This document shows, in pieces, positions 28,258 through 37,581 of a stretch of DNA of 64,000 bases (position 1 is the first letter of the stretch; the number at the start of each line of letters is the position of its first letter). The stretch covers positions 298,246-362,245 of the forward strand of contig NZ_JARGDK010000002.1 in NCBI RefSeq assembly GCF_029210495.1, in the 5' to 3' direction. A program made the position numbers and the translations under genes. This stretch comes from Pseudothioclava nitratireducens (lineage in GTDB: Bacteria; Pseudomonadota; Alphaproteobacteria; Rhodobacterales; Rhodobacteraceae). The notes below the pieces were generated by a model. It worked only from the letters and a program-made list of their open reading frames with translations, was not told where the DNA came from and did not search any database.

Positions 28258-28304
28258 CTTTGCAAACTTCGCAAATTGGTCAGAAAATTTGCTTAATTTT
28301 GCAA
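28258..28304 (+). promoter_or_regulatory. TTTGCAAA-type repeated motif upstream of pyc
   Basis: Within the 195-base trkH-pyc gap, a 47-base AT-rich patch contains CTTTGCAAA (28258-28266), TTCGCAAA (28268-28275), AAATTTGC (28285-28292) and TTTTGCAA (28297-28304). TTTGCAAA resembles the RamB/ScfR-type operator used in control of acetate and anaplerotic genes in other bacteria. The patch lies 68-114 bases before the pyc start, a sensible place for a regulator. Binding is inferred. Confidence 0.5.
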
Positions 28305-28371
28305 TTTCTTCTTGCGCTGCGGCGCGGCATCGCTACCGTCTGCCTCGCAATTCCGAGGGGGAGTCCGCGCC

Positions 28372-31300
28372 ATGTTCCAGAAAATCCTTGTTGCCAACCG
28401 CGGCGAAATCGCCATCCGCGTGCTGCGCGCCGCGAATGAGATGGGCAAAAAGACGGTCGCCGTCTATGCCGAAGAGGACAAGTTGAGCCTGCATCGCTTC
28501 AAGGCGGACGAGGCCTATCGCATCGGCGAGGGCCTCAGCCCCGTTGGTGCCTACCTCTCGATCCCCGAGATCATCCGCGTGGCCAAGGAATCGGGCGCCG
28601 ACGCGATCCATCCGGGCTACGGGCTGCTGTCGGAGAACCCCGATTTCGTCGAGGCCTGCGCAGCGGCAGGGATCACCTTCATCGGCCCCAAGGCCGAAAC
28701 CATGCGCGCGCTCGGCGACAAGGCGTCGGCGCGCCGCGTGGCGATCAAGGCAGGCGTCCCGGTGATCCCGGCGACCGAAGTGCTGGGCGACGATTTCGAT
28801 GCGATCAAGGCCGAGGCTGCCGAGATCGGCTACCCCCTGATGCTCAAGGCCAGCTGGGGCGGCGGCGGTCGCGGCATGCGTCCGATCCTCGGTCCCGATG
28901 AGCTGGTCGAGAAGGTCCGCGAGGGTCGCCGCGAGGCCGAGGCCGCCTTTGGCAACGGCGAGGGCTATCTCGAAAAGATGATCCTGCGCGCTCGCCACGT
29001 CGAGGTGCAGTTGCTCGGCGACACCCATGGCGGTCTCTACCACCTGTTCGAGCGTGACTGTACCGTGCAGCGCCGCAACCAGAAGGTCGTCGAACGCGCG
29101 CCCGCTCCCTATCTGAGCGAGGCCCAGCGCACCGAAGTCTGCGAACTCGCGCTCCGGATCGGCCAAGCGGTCGGCTATCAGAACGCGGGCACCGTCGAAT
29201 TCCTGATGGATATGGACTCGGGCGCGTTCTACTTCATCGAGGTGAACCCGCGCGTGCAGGTCGAACACACCGTCACCGAAGAAGTGACCGGGATCGACAT
29301 CGTGCAATCGCAGATCCGCATCGCAGAAGGGGCCACGCTGACCGAGGCCACGGGCGTCTCGCGTCAAGAGGACATCACCCTCTCGGGTCATGCCGTGCAA
29401 TGCCGGGTCACGACCGAGGACCCTCAAAACAACTTCATCCCCGATTACGGGCGACTGACGGCCTATCGCTCGGCAACGGGCATGGGCATCCGCCTCGATG
29501 GCGGCACGGCCTACGCGGGCGGCGTGATTACCCGCTACTACGACTCGCTTCTGGTGAAGGTCACCGCATGGGCCCCGACCCCGGAAGCCGCGATCAATCG
29601 CATGGACCGCGCCCTGCGCGAGTTCCGTATCCGCGGCGTCAGCACCAATATCGACTTCGTCATCAACCTGCTCAAGCACCCGACCTTCCTCGACATGAGC
29701 TACACGACGAAGTTCATCGACACGACGCCGGAGCTGTTCCAGTTCAAGAAGCGGCGCGACCGGGCGACCAAGATCCTGACCTATATCGCGGACATCACCG
29801 TGAACGGTCACCCCGAGACCGCAGGCCGCCCGAAACCCCATGCCGAGGCCAAACCGCCGAAACCGCCCGTCGCTTTCGGAGAGTTCCGGCCCGGCACGCG
29901 GAATCTCTTGGAGGAAAAAGGCCCGCAAGCGGTCGCCGACTGGATGAAGGCGCAGACCAAACTGCTGGTGACCGATACGACGATGCGCGACGGGCACCAA
30001 TCGCTTCTGGCCACGCGGATGCGCTCGATCGACATGGTCGAGGCCGCGCCCGCCTATGCCGCCAATCTGGGCGATCTCTTCTCGGTCGAATGCTGGGGCG
30101 GGGCGACTTTTGACGTGGCCTATCGCTTCTTGCAGGAATGCCCGTGGCAGCGCCTGCGCGACATCCGCGCGCGGATGCCCAACATCATGACGCAGATGCT
30201 TCTGCGTGCCTCGAACGGGGTCGGTTACACGAACTACCCCGATAACGTGGTCCAGTTCTTCGTGAAACAGGCCGCCGAAACCGGCGTCGATGTGTTCCGC
30301 GTATTCGACAGCCTGAACTGGGTCGAGAACATGCGCGTGGCCATGGATGCCGTGGTCGAGGCGGGCAAGGTCTGCGAGGGCACGATCTGCTACACGGGCG
30401 ACATCCTCGACCCGGACCGCGCGAAGTATGACCTGAAATACTATGTCGGCATGGCGAAGGAACTGGAGGCCGCAGGCGCCCATGTTCTGGGCCTCAAGGA
30501 TATGGCGGGACTTCTGAAGCCCGCCGCCGCCCGCAAGCTGATCAAGGCGCTGAAGGAAGAGGTCGGCCTGCCGATCCACTTCCACACGCATGACACCTCG
30601 GGCATCGCGGGCGCGACGGTTCTCGCCGCCGCCGATGCGGGCGTGGACGCGGTGGATGCCGCGATGGACGCCTTCTCGGGTGGCACCTCGCAACCCTGCC
30701 TTGGGTCTATCGTCTCGGCCCTCGACAATACCGAGCGCGACACCGGCCTCGACATCGCCGCAATCCGGCGCATGTCGAACTACTGGGAAGCCGTGCGCCA
30801 CCAATATACCGCCTTCGAGAGCGGGCTCGAGGCGCCCGCCTCCGAGGTCTACCTGCACGAAATGCCGGGGGGGCAATTCACCAACCTCAAGGCGCAGGCA
30901 CGCTCGATCGGACTTGAGGAGCGCTGGCATGAGGTCGCGCAAGCCTATGCCGATGCGAACCAGATCTTCGGCGATATCGTGAAGGTCACGCCGTCGTCGA
31001 AAGTGGTCGGGGACATGGCGCTGATGATGGTGGCGCAGGGCATCTCCAGGGATGACGTGCTTGACCCCGCCCATGAGGTCGCCTTCCCCGAGTCGGTGCT
31101 CGACATGCTGCGCGGCAATCTCGGCCAACCGCCCGGCGGCTGGCCCGAAGCGATCACCAGGAAGGTGCTCAAGGACGAGAAACCCTCGACCGAGCGCCCC
31201 GGCAAGCACCTCGCCCCGGTGGACCTCGAAGAAACCCGCGCGAAACTCTCGGCGGAGCTCAACGGGTTCAAGGTCGATGACGAGGATCTCGCGGGCTACC

Positions 31301-31806
31301 TCATGTATCCCAAGGTCTTCCTCGACTACATGGGCCGCCACCGGCAATACGGGCCGGTGCGGACCCTGCCGACGCCCGTCTTCTTCTATGGCATGGAGCC
31401 GGGGCAGGAAATCTCGGCAGAGATCGACCCCGGCAAGACGCTGGAAATCCGCTTCCTGACGCTGGGCGAGACCGACGACAAGGGCGAGGTGAAGGTCTTC
31501 TTCGAACTGAACGGCCAGCCCCGCGCGATCCGCGTGCCCAACCGTGCAGTGAAGGCCGCAACCGCCGTCAAGCCCAAGGCGCAGGACGGCAACCCGAACC
31601 AGATCGGCGCACCGATGCCGGGCGCGGTCGCCTCGGTCGCGGTTCAGGCAGGTCAAAAGGTAAATGCAGGCGATCTTCTGCTGACAATCGAAGCGATGAA
31701 GATGGAAACCGGCATCCATGCGGACCGCGCGGCCACCGTCAAGGCGCTCCACGTCACCGCAGGTGCCCAGATCGACGCAAAAGACCTGCTGATCGAACTC
31801 GAGTAA
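28372..31806 (+). CDS. pyc: Pyruvate carboxylase
   Basis: The product is 1144 residues from the ATG at 28372 (GAGGGGGAG upstream). Residues 1-450 are biotin carboxylase (KILVANRGEIAIRVLRA, HPGYGLLSENPDF, FIEVNPRVQVEHTVTEE). Residues ~530-830 are the carboxyltransferase barrel (TDTTMRDGHQSLLATRMR, GLKDMAGLLKP, HFHTHDTSG). The C-terminal biotinyl domain has EAMKMETG with biotin on Lys1110. The single-chain alpha4-type enzyme makes oxaloacetate from pyruvate, bicarbonate and ATP in the cytoplasm. Length and domain order are standard. Confidence 0.98.
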   Translation: MFQKILVANRGEIAIRVLRAANEMGKKTVAVYAEEDKLSLHRFKADEAYRIGEGLSPVGAYLSIPEIIRVAKESGADAIHPGYGLLSENPDFVEACAAAGITFIGPKAETMRALGDKASARRVAIKAGVPVIPATEVLGDDFDAIKAEAAEIGYPLMLKASWGGGGRGMRPILGPDELVEKVREGRREAEAAFGNGEGYLEKMILRARHVEVQLLGDTHGGLYHLFERDCTVQRRNQKVVERAPAPYLSEAQRTEVCELALRIGQAVGYQNAGTVEFLMDMDSGAFYFIEVNPRVQVEHTVTEEVTGIDIVQSQIRIAEGATLTEATGVSRQEDITLSGHAVQCRVTTEDPQNNFIPDYGRLTAYRSATGMGIRLDGGTAYAGGVITRYYDSLLVKVTAWAPTPEAAINRMDRALREFRIRGVSTNIDFVINLLKHPTFLDMSYTTKFIDTTPELFQFKKRRDRATKILTYIADITVNGHPETAGRPKPHAEAKPPKPPVAFGEFRPGTRNLLEEKGPQAVADWMKAQTKLLVTDTTMRDGHQSLLATRMRSIDMVEAAPAYAANLGDLFSVECWGGATFDVAYRFLQECPWQRLRDIRARMPNIMTQMLLRASNGVGYTNYPDNVVQFFVKQAAETGVDVFRVFDSLNWVENMRVAMDAVVEAGKVCEGTICYTGDILDPDRAKYDLKYYVGMAKELEAAGAHVLGLKDMAGLLKPAAARKLIKALKEEVGLPIHFHTHDTSGIAGATVLAAADAGVDAVDAAMDAFSGGTSQPCLGSIVSALDNTERDTGLDIAAIRRMSNYWEAVRHQYTAFESGLEAPASEVYLHEMPGGQFTNLKAQARSIGLEERWHEVAQAYADANQIFGDIVKVTPSSKVVGDMALMMVAQGISRDDVLDPAHEVAFPESVLDMLRGNLGQPPGGWPEAITRKVLKDEKPSTERPGKHLAPVDLEETRAKLSAELNGFKVDDEDLAGYLMYPKVFLDYMGRHRQYGPVRTLPTPVFFYGMEPGQEISAEIDPGKTLEIRFLTLGETDDKGEVKVFFELNGQPRAIRVPNRAVKAATAVKPKAQDGNPNQIGAPMPGAVASVAVQAGQKVNAGDLLLTIEAMKMETGIHADRAATVKALHVTAGAQIDAKDLLIELE

Positions 31807-31825
31807 CCACTCGAACAAAGAAGAA

Positions 31826-31973
31826 GGGGGGTTGTTTGCCCCCCTCTGGCTTCGCCATTCACCCCCCAAGGATATTTGGAGCGATTGGAATGCGAAGGTT
31901 TTACCTCATCCAATCGCCCGAAATATCCCGGAGGTGAATTTGCCAAAGGCAAAGAGGGGGCAGAGCCCCCTCT
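31826..31973. repeat. Composite inverted repeat element R3
   Basis: It has the same architecture as R2. The 20-mer GGATATTTGGAGCGATTGGA is at 31870-31889, and its inverted partner (GGATATTTCGGGCGATTGGA on the other strand) is at 31909-31928, with a 19-base centre. The outer parts are G5-6/C5-6 mini-hairpins. It lies between the convergent ends of pyc and csbD. Confidence 0.87.
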
Positions 31974-32012
31974 CTCCGGCGCCCCAATCGGGGCGCAACA
32001 TCACTCCGAGGC

Positions 32013-32210
32013 TCAGAGGCTTTCGAAAAAGCTGTCCACTTCCTTGCGGACCTCTTCCTTCGATTTGCCGTAGCGCTCCTGAATGACGCCTTCGAGGCGC
32101 TCCCGGTTGCCTTCGATCTGGTCGATCTCATCATGGGTCAGATCGCCCCATTTCGCCTGCACCGCGCCTTTGATCTGTTTCCATTTGCCTTCAATCTGGT
32201 CGTTGTTCAT
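32013..32210 (-). CDS. CsbD family stress-response protein
   Basis: The 65-residue product starts [18 protein letters not shown] and contains [15 protein letters not shown] and [12 protein letters not shown], the full CsbD pattern. These small helical hydrophilic proteins are made in general stress; their molecular role is unknown. A longer upstream open frame is rejected because the domain starts exactly at this ATG. It is monocistronic. Confidence 0.95.
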   Translation of the reverse strand: MNNDQIEGKWKQIKGAVQAKWGDLTHDEIDQIEGNRERLEGVIQERYGKSKEEVRKEVDSFFESL

Positions 32211-32388
32211 AGCTTTTCTCCGTAATTGCGGGTGATGCCGCGTGGCCTCACGCGGTCTTCGCTGGCTCAACGTCCGGGTTGGGCGCGCGGTTCCATGCCG
32301 CCTGGTTCGCAATTTTGGCGAAGCGGGCAATTTTCCTCTTGCACAGCGCCGCGAGACCCCCTAAATCCGCCTCCACCGAACCGGCAGC

Positions 32389-32463
32389 GCGGGCGTAGCT
32401 CAGGGGTAGAGCATTACCTTGCCAAGGTAAGGGTCGTGAGTTCGAATCTCATCGCCCGCTCCA
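32389..32463 (+). tRNA. tRNA-Gly (GCC), first copy
   Basis: A 75-base cloverleaf including the encoded CCA: acceptor GCGGGCG / CGCCCGC, anticodon loop around GCC flanked by TTACC / GGTAA, T-loop TTCGAAT, and discriminator U as in other tRNA-Gly. It is identical to the copy 35 bases downstream. Confidence 0.97.
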
Positions 32464-32498
32464 GTTCGGACCCAGGCCACAAGGCCGAAGCTCAGGAT

Positions 32499-32573
32499 GC
32501 GGGCGTAGCTCAGGGGTAGAGCATTACCTTGCCAAGGTAAGGGTCGTGAGTTCGAATCTCATCGCCCGCTCCA
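32499..32573 (+). tRNA. tRNA-Gly (GCC), second copy
   Basis: This is an exact 75-base copy of the preceding gene, with encoded CCA, followed within a few bases by a T-rich terminator. The two are probably transcribed together. Confidence 0.97.
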
Positions 32574-32576
32574 AAC

Positions 32577-32603
32577 AAAAAGCCTCCCTCGCGGGAGGCT
32601 TTT
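32577..32603 (+). terminator. Rho-independent terminator of the tRNA-Gly pair
   Basis: The stem AGCCTCCC / GGGAGGCT with a four-base loop is preceded by AAAA and followed by TTTGT. It lies directly after the second tRNA. Confidence 0.9.
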
Positions 32604-32721
32604 GTCGTTTCGGACCACCGTTATATCCGCGCAACGCCGTAGCGCAAACAGTCCAAGCCCGCTTAACAAGCCCCGCGCCCGGCCCTATAAGGCGATGAAA
32701 CCGCAGCAGAAGGAACCGCCC

Positions 32722-33309
32722 ATGCGCACCGCCTCGATCACGCGCGAGACCGCCGAGACGCAGATTTCCGTCGAGATCAACCTCGATGGAACGGGCGCGT
32801 ATGACAACCAGACGGGTGTCGGCTTCTTTGACCACATGCTCGACCAATTGGCCCGGCACTCGCTGATCGACATGGTGATCCGCGCCAAGGGCGATCTGCA
32901 TATCGACGACCACCACACGGTCGAGGATGTCGGTATCGCGCTTGGTCAGGCGCTGGTGAAGGCCTTGGGCGACAAGCGCGGCATCCGCCGTTACGGCCAT
33001 TTCGCGCTGGCGATGGACGACACGCAGGTGACCTGTGCGCTGGATCTTTCGGCGCGCCCGTTCCTCGTGTGGAATTGCGACATGCCGACCCAGAAGATCG
33101 GAACCTTCGACACAGAGCTGGTGCGCGAGTTCTTTCAGGCGCTCTCGACCAACGGCGGGATCACGCTGCATATCGACCGGGTGCATGGCTTCAACAGCCA
33201 CCACATCGCGGAAGCCGCGTTCAAATCGGTCGCACGCGCATTGCGCATGGCGGTCGAGATGGACCCGCGTATGGCGGACACCCTGCCCTCGACCAAGGGC
33301 GCGCTCTGA
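32722..33309 (+). CDS. hisB: Imidazoleglycerol-phosphate dehydratase HisB
   Basis: The product is 195 residues from ATG 32722 with AAGGA upstream. It has [28 protein letters not shown], and [15 protein letters not shown], the paired His motifs that bind the two Mn ions. It performs the sixth step of histidine synthesis. It is monofunctional, without the phosphatase domain of the E. coli protein. hisH follows after 24 bases. Confidence 0.98.
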   Translation: MRTASITRETAETQISVEINLDGTGAYDNQTGVGFFDHMLDQLARHSLIDMVIRAKGDLHIDDHHTVEDVGIALGQALVKALGDKRGIRRYGHFALAMDDTQVTCALDLSARPFLVWNCDMPTQKIGTFDTELVREFFQALSTNGGITLHIDRVHGFNSHHIAEAAFKSVARALRMAVEMDPRMADTLPSTKGAL

Positions 33310-33333
33310 GCGCTGCCAACCCGGAGCCCTATC

Positions 33334-33975
33334 ATGTCCCTGACCGCACTCGTCGATTACGACTCGGGCAACCTGCACTCGGCACAGAAAGCGTTCGAGC
33401 GGATGGCGCATGAGGCCGGGCACGGGACCATCGTCGTCACCTCGGAACCCGATGTCGTGGCCAAGGCCGACCGGATCGTGTTGCCGGGGGACGGGGCCTA
33501 TCCCTCCTGCCGGGCAGCGCTGTTTCGCTTCACGGGTCTGTTCGACGCGATCGAAGAGGCCGTGACCCGGCGCGGCGTGCCGTTCATGGGGATCTGCATC
33601 GGCATGCAGATGATGGCGACGCGCGGGCTCGAATTCGAGCCGACCGCCGGCTTTGGTTGGATACCCGGTGAAGTGGTGCGCATCACCCCCGAGGACGAGA
33701 CCCTGAAAGTGCCGCATATGGGCTGGAACGATCTGGTGATCGACAACCCGCACCCGGTGCTCGACGGTGTGCGCACGGGCGATCACGCCTATTTCGTGCA
33801 TTCCTATCACTTCAAGGTCGCCACTCCGGCCCACCTGCTCGCCCATGTCGACTATGCCGGGCCGGTGACGGCCGTGGTCGGACGCGACAACATGGTCGGC
33901 ACCCAGTTCCACCCCGAGAAATCGCAGGCCACTGGGCTGCGGATCATCTCAAACTTCTTGCGCTGGAAGCCCTGA
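33334..33975 (+). CDS. hisH: Imidazole glycerol phosphate synthase glutaminase subunit HisH
   Basis: This 213-residue class I amidotransferase has catalytic Cys88 in GICIGMQMM, and His and Glu in GTQFHPEKSQ. VDYDSGNLHSAQKAFE is the usual start. It supplies ammonia to HisF, whose gene lies 12 kb downstream. The pilus genes separate the two. Confidence 0.98.
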   Translation: MSLTALVDYDSGNLHSAQKAFERMAHEAGHGTIVVTSEPDVVAKADRIVLPGDGAYPSCRAALFRFTGLFDAIEEAVTRRGVPFMGICIGMQMMATRGLEFEPTAGFGWIPGEVVRITPEDETLKVPHMGWNDLVIDNPHPVLDGVRTGDHAYFVHSYHFKVATPAHLLAHVDYAGPVTAVVGRDNMVGTQFHPEKSQATGLRIISNFLRWKP

Positions 33976-34070
33976 GGCGCCAGCCGCAGTCCGCGCACAA
34001 CAAGTTTACCTAGGGTAATCAGCCGATCCGTGATAGGCTTGCCGCAGCAATTGCCTGAAAGGACTTTATT

Positions 34071-34633
34071 ATGAACATCACGGGTCTTGTGCTCGGGATG
34101 GCCGTGTCCTTGGCCGTTCCGACCATCGCCAGCGCACAGATGGCTGGCGAGATTTACGGCGGCGTCGCGATCGAGGGGGATGCCGATTATGGCGGCGTCA
34201 ATTTCGACCTCGACAGCGGAGGCGCCTTCGGGATCGGCGCCTATTATACAGGTTTCGCGCCGATCGAGGTCGGCCTCGACATCATGGGCACAAGCCGCGA
34301 TTACAGCGGCTACCAATCCGCGCTCAAGTCGCAATCGGTCATGATCAACGGGCGCTATGTCTTCCCGCTGGCGGGGGCGACGGACGCCTATGTCGGGCTT
34401 GGCGTCGGCGCGATCAAGGTCAAGTATGACGGCGCAAACCAGTTCCCGGCCTTTACCGGGGATGACACCGTGGCTGGCGGGCAGGTGGCGGTGGCGCGCG
34501 CTATGCGTTCGGCGCTGCCATCGGCTTTGGCGAGTTGCGCTACCAGACAGCGTTCGATGATGCCGATATTCAGGGCGAAGCGGTCGAATACGACTCCATG
34601 AGCGCCCTCGTCGGTCTTCGCTTCAGCTTCTAG
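34071..34633 (+). pseudogene. Outer-membrane beta-barrel protein with an apparent frameshift
   Basis: The first ~140 codons encode a signal peptide (cleavage after IASA near residue 22) and alternating strands typical of a small porin or OmpA-like barrel. The frame then runs into an unrelated tail ending at 34601. Shifting frame near 34479-34490 continues as RYAFGAAIGFGELRYQ and ends LVGLRFSF at 34633, with a terminal Phe as required for barrel assembly. One missing base, for example a G in the GGG at 34479-34481, would restore a protein of about 187 residues. It is a real mutation or a sequencing error. Confidence 0.75.
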
Positions 34634-34713
34634 GCTGGGCGAAACACCGGGGGCACCGGCACTCCCCCAAGAGCCGGCCAACCGCCCCGCCCCGCGGCGC
34701 AAAGCCACCTGAT

Positions 34714-34748
34714 CCCCCCGCACCCCGTCGCGGGGGGCTTTTCTTTTT
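34714..34748 (+). terminator. Rho-independent terminator after the barrel gene
   Basis: The stem CCCCCCGC / GCGGGGGG with an eight-base loop is followed by CTTTTCTTTTT. It isolates the barrel gene from the pilus genes. Confidence 0.9.
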
Positions 34749-34944
34749 CGGAGGCCATTCGGGCCTTGATCCGGCCACCGCTGCCAAAGCTTGCAACCCA
34801 TACGTGCAATCCTCCCTCGTATGAAGGATGCGCCCGGAAGTCCCCAAATCTAGACTTAACCATGGGCCATCGCGTCTCCGGTTCAGCGGCGCAAACGGTC
34901 CGAAACGCCGAATTGATCGGCCTTCCAAAGTGGTGGAGACCAAT
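34749..34944 (+). promoter_or_regulatory. Upstream region of the flp pilin gene
   Basis: Roughly 200 bases without a gene lie before flp. A TTAACCAT at 34857-34864 matches a CtrA half-site as known from Caulobacter, where CtrA controls pilA. Only one half is obvious, so this is a weak lead. GGAG precedes the flp ATG. Confidence 0.35.
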
Positions 34945-35157
34945 ATGAAAAGCTTTGTCCTCAAGACCTTCAGCCGCCTGCGCAAAGACGAAGACGGGGT
35001 GACCCTTGTCGAATATGGGATTGCGCTCTCGCTCGCGCTCGCACTGGGCACGACCGCCCTGCTCTATCTGGCCAGCGACGTGCAAGGCTCGATGGATGCC
35101 GCAGGTGAGGCGATGCCCGATGCAACGACCGTTCCGGTGACCCGTCCGGCCGGTTGA
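34945..35157 (+). CDS. flp: Flp-family type IVb pilin
   Basis: The 70-residue pilin has a basic leader (MKSFVLKTFSRLRKDEDG). The Gly-Val cleavage site VTLVEYGIALSLALALG, with Glu at position 5 after the cut, is the class IVb signature. The mature part is short with one hydrophobic helix. It is the major pilus subunit, cut by the prepilin peptidase encoded at 44428. A hairpin lies downstream at 35205-35225. Confidence 0.93.
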   Translation: MKSFVLKTFSRLRKDEDGVTLVEYGIALSLALALGTTALLYLASDVQGSMDAAGEAMPDATTVPVTRPAG

Positions 35158-35204
35158 ACGGACGGATGCGGCCCATTCGGCGGTCGCAGCCTTTGTCAAC
35201 GGGT

Positions 35205-35225
35205 CTGCGGGGCCGCCCCCCGCAG
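35205..35225 (+). other. Hairpin between flp and cpaB
   Basis: The stem CTGCGGGG / CCCCGCAG with a five-base loop lies ~48 bases after flp with no T run. It may stabilise the abundant pilin message or limit transcription into the assembly genes. Confidence 0.55.
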
Positions 35226-35259
35226 CCCGACCTCACTACGCCAAAAACAGGAGCCAACC

Positions 35260-36087
35260 ATGCGGATCGCATCCCTTCTGACATTCGTTGCGGGGCTCGC
35301 GGTAGCAGGCGGCTCGGCGTGGCTCGCAGGCGATTTCTTCGAAGCGAAATACGCCCGCGCCAATGCCACCAACGAGCGTGACGACGGGCTGGTAACGGTC
35401 GTCGTCGCCTCGCAGAACATTCCCTTCGGCCAGATCGTCGACGCAACCAAGCTCGAAACGATTTCATGGCCCGCCGCCGCCCTGCCCAAGGGTAGCTTCA
35501 CCGATTACGCCGGGCTGTTGCCGGGCGCAGGCTCGCAGCCGCGCCGCGCCCGCACGCCGATCGCGCAAGGTGAATTGATGCTGGCCTCCAAGCTCTCCGA
35601 CTTCGGCGAGAAGGTGACCATCGTCCAGTCCCTCGGCCCCAACAGCCGCGCCATTGCGATCAAGGTGAATGCCGAAACCGGCGTGGGGGGCTTTGTCACC
35701 CCCGGCGACCGCGTCGACATCCTGCTGACCCAAGGCCGCGACAAGACTTTGAAAACCGTCACGATCTTGCAGAATATCCGCGTGATCGGCGTCGATCAGG
35801 AGGCGAACGAAAACACCGATCGTCCCGAGATCGCCCGCACCGTCACCGTCGAGGTCTCGCCCAATGACGGCCAGAAACTCGCATTGGCGCAGAAGGCGGG
35901 CACGCTGAGTCTCACGCTGCGCACGCTGGAGGAAACAGAAGTGCTGCCGCTCGAAGCGATCAGCCTGCGCGACGTCCTGCGCGAACCCGAACCCGCGCCG
36001 GTCGCGGATGCGCCCGCCCCTGCGCCGACCGTGCGCTCCGTCATCGTGCGCCGTGGCGTCGTCGCCACCGAAACCGAATTGCGTTGA
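35260..36087 (+). CDS. cpaB: Flp pilus assembly protein CpaB (RcpC)
   Basis: The 275-residue protein has an N-terminal membrane helix (LLTFVAGLAVAGGSAWLAG), a SAF domain (VVASQNIPFGQIVDATKLE to TPIAQGELML) and the RcpC region (IAIKVNAETGVGGFVTPGDRVDIL). CpaB is periplasmic and normally works with the secretin CpaC, whose gene is absent here. AGGAG lies ahead of the start. The C-terminus is rich in Ala and Pro. Confidence 0.94.
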   Translation: MRIASLLTFVAGLAVAGGSAWLAGDFFEAKYARANATNERDDGLVTVVVASQNIPFGQIVDATKLETISWPAAALPKGSFTDYAGLLPGAGSQPRRARTPIAQGELMLASKLSDFGEKVTIVQSLGPNSRAIAIKVNAETGVGGFVTPGDRVDILLTQGRDKTLKTVTILQNIRVIGVDQEANENTDRPEIARTVTVEVSPNDGQKLALAQKAGTLSLTLRTLEETEVLPLEAISLRDVLREPEPAPVADAPAPAPTVRSVIVRRGVVATETELR

Positions 36088-36106
36088 GTGCCGGAAAGGG
36101 GGCCGA

Positions 36107-37576
36107 ATGGAGCGCGCTGCCCGCCATATCACCGGCTTTGCCCGCGACGAGAGCGGCACGATCCTTGTCTTCGTGGGTATGTGCCTGGGCGTTCTGCTGG
36201 GCATCATCGCGCTCTCGTTCGATCTGGGGCGCGTCGGCATCACCCGTACCGAGTTGCAGTCCTTCGCGGACCATGTCGCCCTCGCCGCCGCCGGAGAGCT
36301 TGACGGCAATGCCGATGCGATCACGCGCGCCATCAGTGCCGCGGCGCTGATTTCCGACCGGCAGACTTTTGGCTCCGCCGATGCGGCGCTGTCCGGTGCA
36401 GCCGATTACACGCTTACCTTTCTCTCGGCCCTGCCCGGCCTCGATGTGGACAGCGCTTTCAACGCCACCGCCATGAGCGCCGTCACCAGCGATCCGGCGG
36501 ATGCGGCCTTCGTCAGGGTCACCGTCACCCCGACGACCGTGCCCAGCACCTTTGGCGCCGCCTTCTCGGCTGTGACCGGGCATCGCGGCATCGACGAAAG
36601 CGCCAGCGCCAGCGCCGTGGCAGGCTTCAGCCTTCAGGCCTGCGACGTGACCCCGCTGATGTTCTGCATCCCAAGCCCGACCTTCTCGGCGGATGCCGCT
36701 GTCGGGCAGATGATCCGGCTGCGCTCGGGCGGCAATGGCGCGGCTTGGGGGCCGGGCGATTTCGGCTTTCTCGACCCCGCCAAGATCAAGGTCGACGACG
36801 AAGGACCCTGCGCGGGCAAGTCTGGCGTCAATCTCGATGCCTGTCTGCTGGGCGCGGTCAATTCGATCACCCAGTGCTTCAACCAGCGCGGCGTCGATAT
36901 CGAGCCGGGCCAGAAAGTCGGCATAGAGGACGCGATCTTCAACGTGCGCTTCGATATCTACAAGGCGATCATGAACGGCGAGAAAAACGATCCCGACTAT
37001 GCGCCCGCTCCGAATGTCATCAAGGGGATCGTGCCCAAGGGCGGCGGCGATTGCATCGGCAATAACGAGGAGATCTCGCCCGATACGCTGGGGTTGCCGC
37101 GCGACGATTGCTTTGCGTCGGGGGGCTGCGGGCGGTTTGGCGATGGCATCTGGAGCACCGGCCGCACCGCCTATGTGAATGTCAATTACGGTGGCGACGA
37201 TCCGCATCCCGAGGCGCTTACACGCTACGATTACTACATGGCCGAGATCGACGCCGCGACGTCGGATGGCATTCTCGACGGGCTGTCAGAGACCGGATTG
37301 CCGGTCTGTTCCTCTAGCCCGCCGGCGGACCCTGATCGGCGGGTGATCATCGCTGCGGGCATCGATTGTGCCGCAAACCCGATCTCCGGCGCGGCCAGCG
37401 GCGTGCCCGTGAAGGAATTCGTCAAGATTTTCCTGACCGAACCGGTGGGCGACGACGGCACCTCGCCCCCCAAAGTCGATATCTGGGGGGAAATCATCGG
37501 CTCTGCCAGCAACGGCGGAGAGGACGCTTTGGGGACTGGCGGGATCGTGCGCGATCTCGTCCAGCTTTACAGGTGA
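36107..37576 (+). CDS. TadG-like pilus assembly protein
   Basis: The product is 489 residues from ATG 36107. The N-terminus FARDESGTILVFVGMCLGVLLG is a Tad-type pseudopilin helix. It is followed by DLGRVGITRTELQSFADHVALAAA, which is typical of the TadE/G-like (PF13400) group. The remaining ~430 residues form a large Cys-containing extracytoplasmic domain without a recognisable von Willebrand fold. It is probably a minor pilin or pilus-tip component. It is followed five bases later by a TadE-like gene. Confidence 0.85.
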   Translation: MERAARHITGFARDESGTILVFVGMCLGVLLGIIALSFDLGRVGITRTELQSFADHVALAAAGELDGNADAITRAISAAALISDRQTFGSADAALSGAADYTLTFLSALPGLDVDSAFNATAMSAVTSDPADAAFVRVTVTPTTVPSTFGAAFSAVTGHRGIDESASASAVAGFSLQACDVTPLMFCIPSPTFSADAAVGQMIRLRSGGNGAAWGPGDFGFLDPAKIKVDDEGPCAGKSGVNLDACLLGAVNSITQCFNQRGVDIEPGQKVGIEDAIFNVRFDIYKAIMNGEKNDPDYAPAPNVIKGIVPKGGGDCIGNNEEISPDTLGLPRDDCFASGGCGRFGDGIWSTGRTAYVNVNYGGDDPHPEALTRYDYYMAEIDAATSDGILDGLSETGLPVCSSSPPADPDRRVIIAAGIDCAANPISGAASGVPVKEFVKIFLTEPVGDDGTSPPKVDIWGEIIGSASNGGEDALGTGGIVRDLVQLYR

Positions 37577-37581
37577 ACCCG

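Noticed and set aside
28333..31869. Very long open frame antisense to pyruvate carboxylase
   Set aside because: It mirrors pyc in a GC-rich genome where the antisense frame stays open by codon bias. Its product is rich in His, Arg and Asp with no domain, and it has no ribosome site.
32389..32573. Integration site with tRNA-end duplication
   Set aside because: The second copy is a complete identical tRNA gene with its own CCA and not a partial attachment repeat; no integrase is nearby.
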